Assembly: GCF_029784155.1 (NCBI RefSeq)
Contig: NC_073693.1
Span: 237,712,447 to 237,776,446 of the forward strand
Length of the DNA stretch: 64,000 bases
Direction: 5' to 3'
From: Uranotaenia lowii
Lineage: Eukaryota > Arthropoda > Insecta > Diptera > Culicidae
A model generated the notes under the pieces. That model was given only the letters and a program-made list of their open reading frames with translations, made no database searches and was not told the DNA's origin. Within the stretch, counting starts at the first letter, position 1, and the number at the start of each line of letters is the position of its first letter. Of this stretch, positions 34,942-47,152 are shown in pieces. The translations under genes were made by a program, and so were the position numbers.

Positions 34942-37080
34942 CCCACGAATCTGTTTGCTTGTGGCGTTAGGCGGCGGAGTAGGATTCGGGACAACACTTT
35001 GTAGGCGGCATTGAGGACAGTGATCGCTCGGTAGTTCTCACAGTCCAATTTGTCGCCCTTCTTGTAGATGGGGCATATAACCCCCTCCTTCCACTGCTCC
35101 GGTAGCTGTTCTATGTCCCAGATCCGGATTATCAACCGGTGTAGGCAATCGGCCAACCTGTCCGGGCCCATTTTGATGAGTTCAGCTGCGATGCCATTCT
35201 TCCCAGCCGACTTGTTTCTATTCAACTGGCGAATGGCTTCCTTAACTTCACTCATCGTAGGGAGTGGCTCCTCTTCGTCGTTGGCTACGCCGGCGATGTA
35301 CCGTCCCCCACCGTCTTGATCTCCTGCATGTGCGCCATTCAAGTGTTCATCGAAGTGCTGCTTCCACCTTTTGATCACCTCACGATTGTCTGTCAGGATG
35401 CCCCCGTCCTTATCCCGGCACATTTCGGCTTGTGGCACGAAGCCTTTGCGGGATGCGTTGAGTTTCTGATAGAACTTTCGTGTTTCTTGGGAACGATGCA
35501 GCTGCTCCAGCTCCTCGAGCTCCTCCTCCTCTAGGCGGCGCTTTTTCTCCTGGAAAAGTCGGACTTGCTGCCTCTTCCGCTGTTAGTGATTTTCCACATT
35601 TCGACGGATGCCTCTTTGCACTACTGCCGCCCGCGCGGCATTCTCTTCGTCCATCACCCTCCAAAACTCCTCGTCGAACCAGTCGTTCCGTCGAGTTCGC
35701 TCCACATAACCGATGACGTTCTCCGCAGCACTGTTGATGACTGTCTTGATGGTATCCCAACAGTCCTCGAGAGGGGCTTCGTCAAGCTCGCCCTCTGCCG
35801 GCAGCGCTGCTTCGACCGATTGCGCGTAGTCTGCTGCGACCTCAGGTTGCTTCAGTCGCGCGATATTTAACCGAGGCGGGCGCCGGTTCCGCGTGTTGTT
35901 CACTACGGAGAGTTTTGGGCGCATCTTCACCATCCCCAGATAATGATCCGACTCGATGTTGCCGACCCGACAGGATCTGACGTCGATGATGTCCGAGAAG
36001 TGCCGGCTGTCGATCAAAACGTGATCTATCTGTGATTGAGTTTGGTACGGTGATCTCCAGGTGTACTTGTGTGGGAGGCGGTGCTGGAAAAAGGTACTAC
36101 GTACGGCCATTCGTTTGGAGGCGGCGAAATCAATAAGTCTGAGGCCGTTTTCGTTGGTAGGCTGGTGCGCACTGAACCTTTCAATTGTCAGTTTGAATTC
36201 CACCTCCTGGCCGACCTGAGCATTGAAATCCCCGATGACGATCTTGATATCATGGTTTTTGCAACGGTCGTATTCACGTTCCAGCTGCGCGTAGAATTCG
36301 TCTTTGTCGTCACCGGTACTTCCGAGGTGATGGCTGTGCACGTTGATGATGCTGATGTTGAAGAACCGGCCCTTGATTCTCAACCGGCACATTCGTGAGT
36401 TGATCGGCCACCACCCGATCACGCGCTTTTGCATCTTTCCCATCACTATAAAAGCTGTTCCAAGCTCGTGTGTGTTGCCGCAGCTCTGGTTGATGGCACG
36501 ACCATCTGGATACGTTCGTACCGTGGAGCCCTTCCAGCATACCTCCTGCAGCGCTACGATGTCGAATTTGCGGCTCTTCAATTCGTTAGAGAGCACGTGG
36601 GTACTGCCCACAAAATTTAGAGATCGGCAGTTCCATGTTCCAAGTTTCCAATCGCTAGTCCCTTTTCGTCGCGTGGGTCTTTGCCGATTTCCATCCGAAA
36701 TTTGTTGTTCGTTGTTCGTTGCTTATGTTTTTTGTAGTCACAGGCTCGCAAGACCCGCAGCTAACCCCACTATCTCGCAGGAGGACCGTCGTGATGTTGC
36801 TGTTTTGGGTCCCGAACACCACCAGGACGTTGTTGCACTCCGCACGCCGCCCCTGACATGGAGAACAGACGCGTACGAAGCCCCCTAACTCAGTCTGCAT
36901 GCGACCAAAGCATCCACCGGGGTTGGGTACCCGATCTCCGCTAAGGTTGCTCGCACCCCAACTAGCACCACGGGGAGGTAGAGAATCGGAGTTGCAGACA
37001 AGAGGTGATATGACCACTACCCGAAGGTTGGGTGTATGGGGTCTCGAGTTGAACATTGTCTACCTTTCACTAGCCGTTTT

Positions 37081-37189
37081 TAAATTGAATTAAGATTAAA
37101 TAGAACTAAAATATCGGGAGGAAATACTAGATTTACAGCAGTCAGCTCTCACTGTAAATTTGAACTTTCATTTCTTTCTACTTTCATGA
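37081..37189. other. Short AT-rich spacer
   Basis: Between the LINE 5' end and the next repeat; no feature seen. Confidence 0.5.
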
Positions 37190-37575
37190 TTTTTTTTTAT
37201 CAAATTTTCTGCGTAAGATAGATCAAGGATCACACTATAATATCACAATATTAGGGCTTTCTAAAGTTTGTGTTGCTTGAGATACAGTAATTTTACGAAA
37301 ATCGGACTTTTTGGACTTTAACCTTTCATACTTCAATATCTCAGAAACTACGCTACACTTTTTATTGAAATTTCGCAAAGCGATTGTTGAAGTATAAAAT
37401 TAGCATGTTTGATTTTTTTTTAAATTTCCATTGATGGGATCAAAAGTTATGCGATGTACAATATTTCAGTCATGAACCTAAAAATGCGATTTCTATAGAA
37501 TACTATAATTTTAGCCTGCAGCGCGTAACTTTTTACAAGATTAAAATTTTCCATACAAATTTAGGGCACTGTATA
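37190..37575 (-). repeat. Dispersed repeat R-A (copy 1)
   Basis: Contains AAACTACGCTACACTTTTTA, ATCGGACTTTTTGGAC and GCGTAAGATAGATCAAGGAT. The inverse of these phrases occurs in the same order at about 48700-49065. The right end (CCATACAAATTTAGGGCACT) resembles the terminus of foldback FB3, so it may be half of a related hairpin element. No ORF. Confidence 0.65.
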
Positions 37576-39281
37576 CATATACCGATTTTGTGATATTTGA
37601 TAGATGCGAAATTTTGTGATTCTGCATGGTAATCGAAAAACGATGTTTTGCCAAAAAGTGTAATGCAGTGCAATATTTTACTCGTAGGATTACTCATCTC
37701 CCTTAGTAGAAATGTTGATATCACTGCAATCCAATCTGGTGACTCACTCAGATCGCATCTTTGCTGATATTTTATCGTTTTAATTTTTCAATTTTATTGT
37801 TGCAGACATTTTTGTCATTTATCTGAAGAAGGTTTTTCTTTCTTCGGAAGGTACAAAAACTGCTCACCGATCCTCAGCAAGTTAAACTTTCAGGATAAGG
37901 CATGTGTCATTGCAGCCGGAACCGGTTTTCCGAGACCGATAGCTTGACCCACCTGAGCCTTTGAAATTTATGGACTTCTTCGGAGTGCTGTTTGGCTTGT
38001 TTTTTTTTTGTTATTTTAATTTTAAAACAACTTGAGATTGACTTCAATAAATTTACAAATAAGAGAACAATTCAAACCACAACTTATAAAAAAATAAGAA
38101 TATGGTGTCTAAAATCAGTAAGAGGCTGTTTTAGACAGGAATCAATTTGCTGATGCAAAATCATGTCGAAAGTTCAGTGGAAAATTCTGTGACCATTTTC
38201 GTTGGAAATCGGTTTGGCCGGCAGTCGGCAACCAACCAAGCCAACCAGTCTCAAGGCAGAGGAACCGGTTTTTTTCCATTAATTTTTCCAAACTTCGCAG
38301 TGACAGCATCTCCAATACCTACCAAAAACGCATCGGTTTTTATGTAAGCGGCAGGCAAAGTTTTGGGCACTTGTTTTATGGGGTTGAGGTTGTTGTTATT
38401 CTTTTATGTGGATTTTTTTTTTCGGTGGGACATGGAGTTCAATTTACTTTTTGGGCACTTCTTGAACTGGGGACGCCAAGCGATGCTGTTTTATTGTTGT
38501 ATAATATTTGCGACTTTTCCTGCGCTTTTGAAATTTGCACACCACAACTCATGGATGGACGGATGGAATCGTGTAGTCCGAAAAAATCAATAAAAGTCCA
38601 ATAACGGTGAGCCGTTATAGAGAAACACCAATTTTTACGTGTATATTAAAAAAAAACAACGCAGATTCCCTTGTTTGTAATTTTGTTTTTTTTTAAATTT
38701 AAATTTTAGGAAGGTTTAAAACTAAAAGTTGATAAGGGAAAAAAGTTTGAAAAATAACAGACTACACTTAGGAGGACTTGATTAAAAGACCAGATGTCAT
38801 GATTTGCAATAATTATGCTTTTATAACCCATGAGGCAATTTTTGAACCTGCCAGAGTGTTGAAAAACTTTCATAAAACCAGGCGTGTAATCTTTCTAACG
38901 AGATTTCCCGATGAGCTGGGTTTTCTATTCTCGGTAGAAATTCTCTATAACGCAGAGCAGCGATTTTTATCTGCAACTCCGTAGAGAATCTGTAAGCCAA
39001 CACGACAGAGCAAACATAAACTACAGTGAAGAAGTTTAACACTCGCCCGAAATATTCTTCGTTTGTTGAAGCTTATTTGTTTTTGTCTTTGCAATCACAA
39101 TGCAACAGAAGAGGAGAATCGGGAGGTTTGGTATTTTGTTATCATATCTTCTTGGACAAATTTAGCAACTGACCGTCTTCTACAGTTTATGACAGCATTT
39201 AATTTCGAGTTTCTATGCTCCAAAAATTGGAACTATACTTGATCCCGATCTTGAGTTTTATACATATATTTACATAAAAAA
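37576..39281. other. Mixed unique DNA, GC-richer at 38150-38600
   Basis: No transposon or gene recognised. Two overlapping frames at 38363-38604 have hydrophobic, Phe-rich translations typical of T-rich non-coding DNA. The 38190-38290 stretch (AACCAACCAAGCCAACCAG) is unique and could be regulatory. Confidence 0.35.
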
Positions 39282-39969
39282 TCAGTGTAAAGTGTAAAAT
39301 GGAACGCATTTTCGCCTGATGCCACCCATCAAAGCCTTTAAAGTGTCATCCGATACCAGTTCCTTAAATAGTTGCTTAAATTTTCTTAACATATCTTTCT
39401 CGTCTTTCACAGTCTTTTTGCCCTTCCGAAGTCCCTGCTTCATTAATGTCCATTGCTGCTCCACCTGGTGTAGCTCCGGACAGTTGGGTGGGTTCATGTC
39501 CTCTGGAGTAAAATGGAAAGTGTTGGCCTCATACCAGTCCAGGATACTTTTAGAATAGTGGCATGATGCCAAATCTGGCCGGCGTACTGCTACAAAAACG
39601 GCGAAAGGCGCTTCTCGAGGCACTCAGATTTGTAGATCTCGCCCTATACTGTGACCTTTGTCACGAAAGGCTCACACCTCAGTCCGCAAAAGTAGAAGGG
39701 TTGCCAAACGAGATATTTGGAGTCGAACTTCGACATTTTCATCTTGTTAAATTTGTCGTCCACATCGAACTTGCTTAAACTCGGCTCGGGAGCTTCCGTG
39801 CCCGAGTTTTAGCCGTCGATTGTTGCCGCTTATCGCGGTTTGGGAAGTTCTGTACCTTGTATGTATGTAGTCTAGCTCTCTTCTTTGTATTCTGGACGTA
39901 GCTCTGTGACATACCGATCTTTTTAGCCAAATCACAACTTAAGATATTGGAATTAGCATTCAAATCCAC
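39282..39969 (-). pseudogene. Second DD37E mariner transposase relic
   Basis: Minus-strand fragments of the same kind of transposase as at 20199-21093. HTH region near 39945-39880: CDLAKKIGMSQSYVQNTKKR. A short piece VDDKFNKMKMSKFDSKYLVW near 39760-39700 stands where the first Asp should be, and the C-terminal core has PDLASCHYSKS...LHQVEQQW, again with 37 residues between Asp and Glu. At least one frameshift and one stop. The right side is cut by the LINE at about 39970; terminal repeats were not found. Confidence 0.8.
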
Positions 39970-40975
39970 TTAGGCGACTTCACCGCAAAGATTGGCTCCG
40001 AAAATCAGGACTTTGAGCGCATCATAGGGCGCCATGGTCTACGACAGATGAGCGAAAACGGAGAGATGCTTGTTGAATTTTGTGGGAACAAGAACATGGT
40101 GATCGGTGTATCGCTCTTCCCCCATCGACCAGCACATAAGGTCACTTGGGTATCCCGAGATGGCGTAACAGAAAATCAAATTGACCACATCTGCATCAGT
40201 CGAAAATGGAGAAGGAGCCTTCTTGACGTCCGCAACAAACGAAGCGCAGACATTGCATCTGACCATCACTTCGTCCTTGATGAGATACGACTGAGAGTCA
40301 CGCGTGTCCAGCGGCGAGAGGAGAAAGTCGGATGTCGATAACGTTCTCCGGTTGGAGAATCCAACAGTGAAAAGGGCATACGTTGATCAGCTTGAATCCC
40401 GAGCCTCGGAACTGCCGACAGACGGAACAGTCGAAGAACAGTGGTATGGAATCAAGAATGCCTTTATCACAATGAGTCATGGTACTCTCGGTAAAGTTTG
40501 CGGAAGAAGAAGTGAATGGATGTCGAATGAAAACTGGAAGATGATCGATGATCGGAGAAAGGCGAAAGTCGGAATTGAGCAGGCATGTACCGGGTCAGCC
40601 AAAGCAGCCGCCCGCTTACGATATGCGGAGCTGGAAAAGGCAGTTAAAAGAGCTTGTAGACGAGACAAGGGAGCCTGGACAAACTCCCTAGCCGAAGAGG
40701 GAGAAAGAGCCGCCACCATTGGAGATATCCGATTACTGTATGATATTTCTCGCAGCCTTAGTGGTGCAAGGATTAATGCAAGAATGCCGCTGAAAGATCG
40801 AGCAGCTCAGCTGCTGACAGGTCGAACAGATCAGCTCAAGCGTTGTCAAGCGTTGGACTGAGCATTTTAAACAACTTTTCCGAGTCACAAATAGCGATGG
40901 CCAACAGAACCCGCAGCTCGAGGCGCCAACAGTAAGTCGCATTAATGGGGTAAATTCAACGTTCGACAACGACAA

Positions 40976-42144
40976 ATCTAATGGACTATACTAACACGCT
41001 GTTCCCTGCAGTTGAATCTCGTCGCCAGATAGACTCCATATATGTAGATTTTTCAAAAGCGTTCGATCTAGTTCCACATACCCTTGTAATCGACAAACTC
41101 TTACATCTAGGCTTTCCGAGGTGGATAATTGAATGGTTGAATTCGTACCTGTCGGACCGCAAAGCATTCGTTCAAGTGAACCACGAAGCCTCAACATCAC
41201 CTCAGGGGTTCCTCAAGGGAGCGTGCTCGTTCTGCTTATTTTCATCCTATACATCAACGACCTCGCATACCGATAAAAATCTTCCGAATAATAGCTTCCA
41301 TCGTAGATTTTACTGCCTTGCAAAATGATATTGATTAGCTCCTGATGTGGTGCGATGAAAACGAAATGGCCGTTAACATCAAGAAATATAAAGTAGATTC
41401 ATTTACTCGGTGTCTGACTACTATCAAATCTAGCTACGCAATTGGTTCGACTGTCCTTGAGCGAGTTAGTTCTATTCGTGACTTAGGTGTGGTAGTTGAT
41501 AGCAAACTAAGATTCAACGAACATGTTTCGCTAACTGCAGCCAAAGGATTTTATGTCCTGGGCTTCATTCGCCGCAACGCAGCATTTATCACTGACGTTT
41601 ATGCTCTCAAATCTTTATACTGCTCATTGGTGCGTAGTGTACTTGAGTACGCAGCACCAGTTTGGGCACCGTATCACGTCACACGTGCCCTCAAACTAGA
41701 ACGAGTCCAAAAATACTTTATCCGATTCGCCCTTCGTCAGCTTCCTTGAACTAATCCTGCTGAGCTATCCTGCTGCGTATCCTTCACGCTGCTTGTTAAT
41801 TGGCTTAGAAATGCTTTCGGCTAGACGCCTTAAATTACAGCAAATTTTCATATTTGACCTTCTTACAAATCGTATCGATTGCTCAGCTTTGCTTTCAAAT
41901 ATCAATATTAACACCCCTTCTCGTATTCTCCGATACCATGTTGGGCTTGTGTTACCATTTAACAGGACAAGCTATGGATACAACAATCCACTCAGTACTT
42001 GTATTCGAGTTTTTAATGTTGTTTTTGAATTGTATGACTTTAATATAAATAAGAATGTTTTTGTGAATAGAATTAAGAATTAAGGTTAAGATTCAGTCTG
42101 TACGAATAATTTCGAAGACGAAGAACAAATAAATAAATAAATAA
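40976..42144 (+). mobile_element. Jockey-like LINE, 5'-truncated, inside RTE LINE 2
   Basis: RT fragment beginning in NLMDYTNTLFPA, with IYVDFSKAFDLVPH (motif A region), LNSYLSDRKAFV, and SPQGFLKGACS for motif B; then after a frameshift NEMAVNIKKYK, SIRDLGVVVDSKLRFNEH, SLVRSVLEYAAPVWAPYH, RFALRQLP and a C-terminal tail to about 42083. The 3' end is an (AAAT)n run (42125-42144). Removing 1169 bp joins host codons as DN-SEAPSLAEIE in frame, so the limits are good to a base or two. Its sequence is close to the minus-strand copy at 21373-22790. Confidence 0.82.
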
Positions 42145-42282
42145 AACTCGGAAGCGCCCTCGCTGGCTGAAATAGAAGCGGCAATCAAAGACATGAAATC
42201 CAACAAAGCGCCTGGAATCGATTGCATTCCTGCTGTTACACCGTCTTTTTACCGACATTTGGGATACTGCAACATTCCCGGC

Positions 42283-43018
42283 ATGCTTCCGAAAATCAAT
42301 CATTTTCACTGAGCCATGCTTGACTACATTCAGAGCCAAAAAATCAAAGCAGTCAAATTTTCCTTCTTCAACCAAATCATACAAACAATCATGCATGACA
42401 ACGACGCTTCTGTATTTGAAACACTTTTGCGATACATGATGAGGTAAAAAAGGACGCAGACTATCAGCAACGAACGTCTCGATGCAGATTTCCTTCCCCT
42501 AACGACTTTCAACCTTTAGGATCATAACTGATATGTATCAGTTCTGAGCGATCTATGTAGGCTATCAGATGATTTTTTATTTTTCGTTTTGCCTAGAAGG
42601 ACAAAATCATGACTAGGTAACCGCAATGAACTGTCCAGCATGTGCTACAGCTTTTTTGAACATGTGGTCCTGGTATTTATTCAGATTTTTCCTTTTGAAA
42701 CATTAATGATCGTCTATCAATAACGAGCATTATCAACAATGATGCGAGGATAGACGTTCGGGAATGATTGAGGGAGCGACGTTCAAAATGTATCACTAAG
42801 TATGTCGATCACCGTCGATTAGCCACGTGACGAATAGCAACGGTAGCCTCCGGTGGGGCATGGTATATCTTCTTGTATCAAGTTAGTGTTGATTTTCGAC
42901 ATTTATTCAATGGGTACTTTTACCACGTGCGTATCACAGCACTCGGAGGTAGCATCATTCTAGCTAGAAACCATTCCTGATTGCTTTTCTTGAGCGATTT
43001 TCCGACCACTGACCGGTC
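42283..43018. other. Unidentified 0.74-kb interruption in RTE LINE 2
   Basis: The RT reads DIWDTATFPA up to 42282 and resumes DWMQGILVK at 43019, so this segment is foreign or rearranged. It has no ORF of interest. The two ends are weakly inverted-repeat-like (TTCCGAAAATCAATCA at the left, GTCGGAAAATCGCTCA from the right, inverted). No target duplication is clear. Confidence 0.55.
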
Positions 43019-44410
43019 GACTGGATGCAGGGTATCCTTGTAAAGGTCCCCAAGAAAGGAGACCTGACCGAGTGCGGCAACTGGCGTGGCATAACTTTGA
43101 TCTGTACAACTCTCAAAGTACTTTGCAAAGTTATTCTTAACAGGATCCAGAAGAAAATCGACGCTACACTCTGACGGCAACAAGTTGGATTCCGATCCGG
43201 ACGATCATATGTAGATCACATTACAACGCTACAAATAACACTAGAACAAATTAACGAATTCCAGGACTCTCTTCTGCTGGTGTTCGTTGATTTCGGAAAA
43301 GCATTTGACCAACTGAACCCCGAAAACATTTGGGCTGCTCTAAGACGACGAGGAATCCCAGAGAAACTAGTCCATATAATCGAAGCACAGTACGAGGCAT
43401 TTTCGTGCAAAGTCTTGCACGACGGTGTCTTGTCCGAACCAATCCCGGTAACTGCTGGGGTGGGACAAGGATGTATTTTGCCACCGCTGCTTTTTCTCTT
43501 CGTAATGGATGAGATCTTGACTGGATCGATTGACTGTAGACCAAACCGAGGATTGCCGTGAAATTCTTCGACAATAAAGGAATTGAACGACCTTGACCTG
43601 GCAGAAGATATATTTTTGCTCGCCCAAAGGCAACAAGACATGTAGAGCAAACTCGACGACCTCACCGAAAGCTCCAAGGCAGCAGGTCTCAAAATCAATG
43701 TCGGAAAGACCAAGTCGATGGAAATCAACACAGAAAATCGTCCCAATTTCGTGGTAGCTGGACAACAGGTTAAGAAAGTAGAGTGCTTCCAGTATCTTGG
43801 TAGCCAGATTACGCCTGATGGTGGTACCAAGAAGGACATCGAAACCCGGATCAGAAAAGCCCGATTTGCGTTTGCGAGTCTCCGAAACATCTGGCGGTCA
43901 CGCCAGATCTCTCTACGAACTAAGATCCGAATCTTCAACTCAAACGTCAAATCCGTATTGCTGTACGGGTGTGAAACTTGGTGCACATATGTGGTGACGA
44001 CGCGAAAACTGCAAGTTTTTGTGAATCGCTGCCTGCGGAACATCATCCGCGCTTGGTGGCCTGGCAACTGGATCTCAAACGTTGAATTTCATCGCCGGTG
44101 TCATCAAAAGGCGCTAGAAATCGAGATTCGGGAACGTAAGAGGAGATGGATTGGGCACACGCTGCGAAGAGATGAAAACGAGATTTGCAGAGAGGCGCTA
44201 GATTGGAATCTAGAAGGTCATCGAAGAAGAGGCAGACCCAGAAACTCGTGGTGGCGAAGTCTAGCCGCTGAAATCCGCACAGTTGACGAGAACCTTGGCT
44301 TTCAGCAAGTAAAGACGCTCTGGCTACGGATCGAGTTTCAACTAACAAAATTCCAAACAATTTGTGAAATCACCATTATTAGTGCTCCTCGAAACCAGAA
44401 CTGAATGTAA

Positions 44411-46227
44411 GGATCATGTGAACGAAGCTTGATCTGATTTCAAATAACCTGCGGATCTCTTTGATTTGTGTAATTATGACACATCGTCATAACATAATTT
44501 GCAGCCCAAAGACACCTAATTGTTAATGACTGGTTTCACTCAAACGTTCACGCGCCTCACGATGTATCGATCCTATGCTGGCTAGCTGACTACGCTCTTC
44601 CTCTTGATGACCGATCGGCCTATCATGGAGACAACACTCAAAGTTCGCCCCACAACGACGCACGTCAAGGAAAGCCAGTCTCGGAGAGCGTTCGGGTATT
44701 GCCTATTTGTTCAGTCATTATACCTAGAGCAAATGAAGGAACCGATAGCAATCAAATGTTTACCTGATTGGGTCGTCTTCTACTAAGTAGAAATAAAATA
44801 AAAAATAATGATTGAGGCTACTGTGATCTTCGAATATAAGTATTTATGTGGCTCACATTCGATGAATGCTAATCCTATCCGCGCGCGCTCAGCAGGAAGC
44901 ATATTTGGTATATGCAGAATGATCTAAGTCACGTGTTCAGGTCACTCGAATTGGTACATAAGCGCATGTCCACTGAACTGACCGAAAGTGAACTGCACCT
45001 ACGACTACGACATTTTAATGCACTCCACGAAGCTGTTTTATCGTTACGCAATCTGAAGGACGTTTGTTAGCATTTTTTTTTCGTTTCTCCAGCTTTGACA
45101 GCACAGTGTCGATTCGTCGCAATGTCACCGGTTGCCTTCGTTGGAGGGTATCCTTAGGCCATCTGGATGTGCTGCATCTTTCAACGGACTGCAGTAAAAT
45201 CTAAGCTAGTTTTTGTGAACTATTTCAGCAACTGTAGAGGGCAAAAACCAAACCAAACATTTGAGTGCTTACCAGTGTAAACTAAATTTGTAAATACAAA
45301 TGTTGCTGGCCGAGTGTTGCAAAAAACTCAAACTACCTTGGCCAGAGACCCAAAAGAGCCGAGATTAATTAAAACGATACCTACCTACTTGTTACCTTTG
45401 CGCCTTGCGGTTGAAAACGGTTTATTTATGCACAGCGCAACCTGCAGCAACCGGTTAGGTCTAGCTAGCCCGTTAAGGTAACCGTAGGGGGAGGGTGATG
45501 TATCGTATAATTAAGGTCTAAATTGGAAATTAGGCGCGTGTGCGTGGCATGCTAATTGGAATTTTGGGTTAGACTTCGTGGAGTCTGGGTCTGTTTTCTA
45601 AGCGAGTTGTATTTTGGTCATTTTTAAAAGCCTTGTGGGAACCTAGACCTTATGGGAATGGGAATCTGGCTTGAAAAAGTAGTTGTATTTATTTAAATGC
45701 AATTTCTTAATTGAAAAAAAAATATTGAAATCCATTCAAAGCATTAGTTTACATTTTTGGTGGCACCGTAGAATATAACCTATAGTATTTCAAATTGAAG
45801 ATTTAAAATTTTTGATTATCAACTTTTTTCAAGGTAGTACAAAAATAGTTTTACCTTTCGCGAAGAAAGTTAAAAGGTATTTTTCTGTTTTTATCCACTC
45901 ATTCGGCGGAATTAGAAAATTTAGATGCACAATATCGAGAACAAGAACTTTATATCTGTTATTTTTTAAACCATAAGCCGTAACGTACTGCATTTATAAA
46001 AAAGTTGCTATAGGTATACGTTATAATCTTGAACTTTCAAAACTCAGAAATGTTCACCAGTGATGCCAGAAACAGTTAAGAATTGTCTTTTTTATTTTAC
46101 AATTTATTTCTTTTAAACTATTACCTCATTACCTCATATTTTTGTCCAGTATTTAAAAAAAACTTAGTGCCAGTGCGTTTTTAGTAATTGATAGGTGGCA
46201 GAAAGCCTATGACAAATATTCCTTGTA
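44411..46227. other. Unassigned DNA; GC-richer unique stretch 45060-45640
   Basis: 44411-44810 may include the 3' UTR of RTE LINE 2. 45060-45640 is unique, moderately GC-rich, contains GAGATTAATTAAAACGATAC (homeodomain-type AT core) and several palindromic words, and has no coding frame; a conserved regulatory block is possible. The rest is AT-rich. Confidence 0.35.
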
Positions 46228-47150
46228 GGGGAGAGGCGGGCTATATGCGCATATTAAGGAAAGCGCTCATTTTCTCCCATATTCTAATAGATAGGAGTCT
46301 GAAAACTATATACACATGAGCGGACATCTGTTTTATATACGTTAGAGCAATTTTTCTGTTGAAATCTCTTACAGTTTTTGTAAAAATAATTTTATAATAA
46401 AAGAAGTCAAAATAGCCGATTTTCGAAACTGGCGGGCTAAATGCGCATATTTATGTTTTTAGCTATATTTCATTAACACTTGCAATATTTTGATATTATT
46501 TAATTGAAAATGGTAGAAACGGATGTTAAGCATACGTCAAGGCTGAAATTTCGGTGAAATTTTTTACATCACTAGTTCTTTTGCATTAAACATAGTTAAG
46601 TATGCCATATGGCCATATTTCATGGTAATATTTTGTTCATATCGTATTTTTATCGGATCAGTATGAAGTTCTTATTTTTTCGCTGTAAGATCGTGATTTG
46701 GGCGTAGATTAAATGTTTAAATGATAAAATGTAAAAAATTTATAAAACTAATCTATTTTTCTTAATATAGGCATTTAACCTGCCTTGATATGGGCATTCA
46801 GAACCTGTCTCTTATTCCAATATCTTATCATTTACAACCTTGCCAAAAGCTTCAATTTGTTGAATTTCCGATTTCCAGATGAATGAGAAAGAAAAACCAT
46901 CAAAACTTTTGTTCCCGGAATCTGTACGCACGATAATTAGAGTTCCATATATTCTAACAAAACTGACAAAAATCGTGTTTGAATTTTTAAATTTTTTCGA
47001 CTTTATATAACAATTAAGTTTTTTCATGCCATGTGTTAAAAGTGTATTGCCCTCAAACTGCAGTGATTAGATATGATGAATCTCCAGCCATATCGTCAAT
47101 CAGCTGTATGCGCATATTACCCAACATGCGCATTTAGGAACACTTCCCCC
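46228..47150. mobile_element. TA-flanked MITE (copy 3, longest well-preserved copy)
   Basis: 923 bp between TA dinucleotides (46226-46227, 47151-47152). GGGGAGAGGCGGGCTATATG at the left, GGAACACTTCCCCC at the right; TATGCGCATA-type motifs at about 46243, 46442, 47107 and 47126. The inner segment absent from copy 2 includes GGCGGGCTAAATGCGCATAT. No transposase. It best represents the family in this window. Confidence 0.82.
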
Positions 47151-47152
47151 TA

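Larger units (their letters stand above)
32589..36690 (-). pseudogene. RTE LINE endonuclease-reverse transcriptase, inactivated
   Basis: Encodes the nicking endonuclease and RT of target-primed reverse transcription. The endonuclease begins near 36650 (LGTWNCRSLNFVGSTHV), with ALQEVCWKG, VIGDFNAQVGQ, SQIDHVLIDSR and ESDHYLGM, the expected EEP motifs. An in-frame TAA (35585-35583) follows RRNVENH. The RT runs on: CPIYKKGDKLDCENYRAI (about 35060), then the insertion, then the motif A region DFKAAYDTIDR, GLRQGDDLS (normally DGLS) and FADDIDVVGR. Frameshifts near 33160 and 32795 displace the C-terminal segments FVYLGSLVTADND and GRIRWAGPVTRMPDDCP. Removing the insertion plus one AAGT restores the frame exactly. 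Confidence 0.85.
32512..37080 (-). mobile_element. RTE-type (BovB-like) LINE, near full length, with insertion
   Basis: Minus-strand non-LTR retrotransposon, about 3.3 kb once the 1.25-kb insertion is removed. Order from 5' (right): a GC-rich leader with a 133-codon frame (37056-36655), apurinic-like endonuclease, reverse transcriptase and a C-terminal domain, then a short 3' UTR ending in a run of A (about 32520-32511). Several frameshifts and stops make it inactive. 5' limit is approximate; no target duplication was recognised. Very GC-rich relative to its surroundings. Confidence 0.85.
39971..44404 (+). pseudogene. RTE LINE 2 endonuclease-reverse transcriptase, inactivated
   Basis: Endonuclease residues: GDFTAKIG, FPHRPAHKVTWVSRDG, NQIDHICISRKWRRSLLDVR, ASDHHFVL. 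A frameshift near 40315 leads to the linker (ENPTVKRAYVDQLESRASEL to LYDISRSLSGARI). A 10-bp tandem duplication TCAAGCGTTG (40836-40855) causes the next frameshift. RT: MKSNKAPGIDCIPA, then after the foreign DNA WMQGILVKVPKKGDLTECG, a TGA at 43172, FRSGRSYVDHI, VFVDFGKAFDQLNP, GVGQGCILPPLL, TGA at 43559, and LAEDI where YADD is expected. The C-terminus (43718-44404) is clean: FQYLGSQITPDGGTKKDIE, LLYGCETW, RKRRWIGHTLRRDENEIC. With the catalytic YADD lost, RT activity is excluded. Confidence 0.82.
39970..44410 (+). mobile_element. RTE-type LINE 2, 5'-truncated and interrupted twice
   Basis: Plus-strand endonuclease-reverse transcriptase LINE, of a lineage distinct from the copy at 32512-37080. 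It starts inside the endonuclease (GDFTAKIGSENQDF) directly at the mariner relic. It is broken by a Jockey-like element (40976-42144) and by 0.74 kb of unidentified DNA (42283-43018). The coding part ends at 44404; the 3' UTR and tail are not clearly delimited (an A-rich run at 44786-44807 is a possible end). Confidence 0.8.

Noticed and set aside
34887..35438. Complete separate RT gene
   Set aside because: It is only the N-terminal RT part of the LINE; the rest continues at 33673 after the inserted element.
36343..36888. 181-codon plus-strand frame
   Set aside because: Antisense shadow of the endonuclease domain and leader of the minus-strand LINE.
43216..44067. 283-codon minus-strand frame
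   Set aside because: Antisense shadow of the RTE LINE 2 reverse transcriptase, which has the recognisable motifs on the plus strand.
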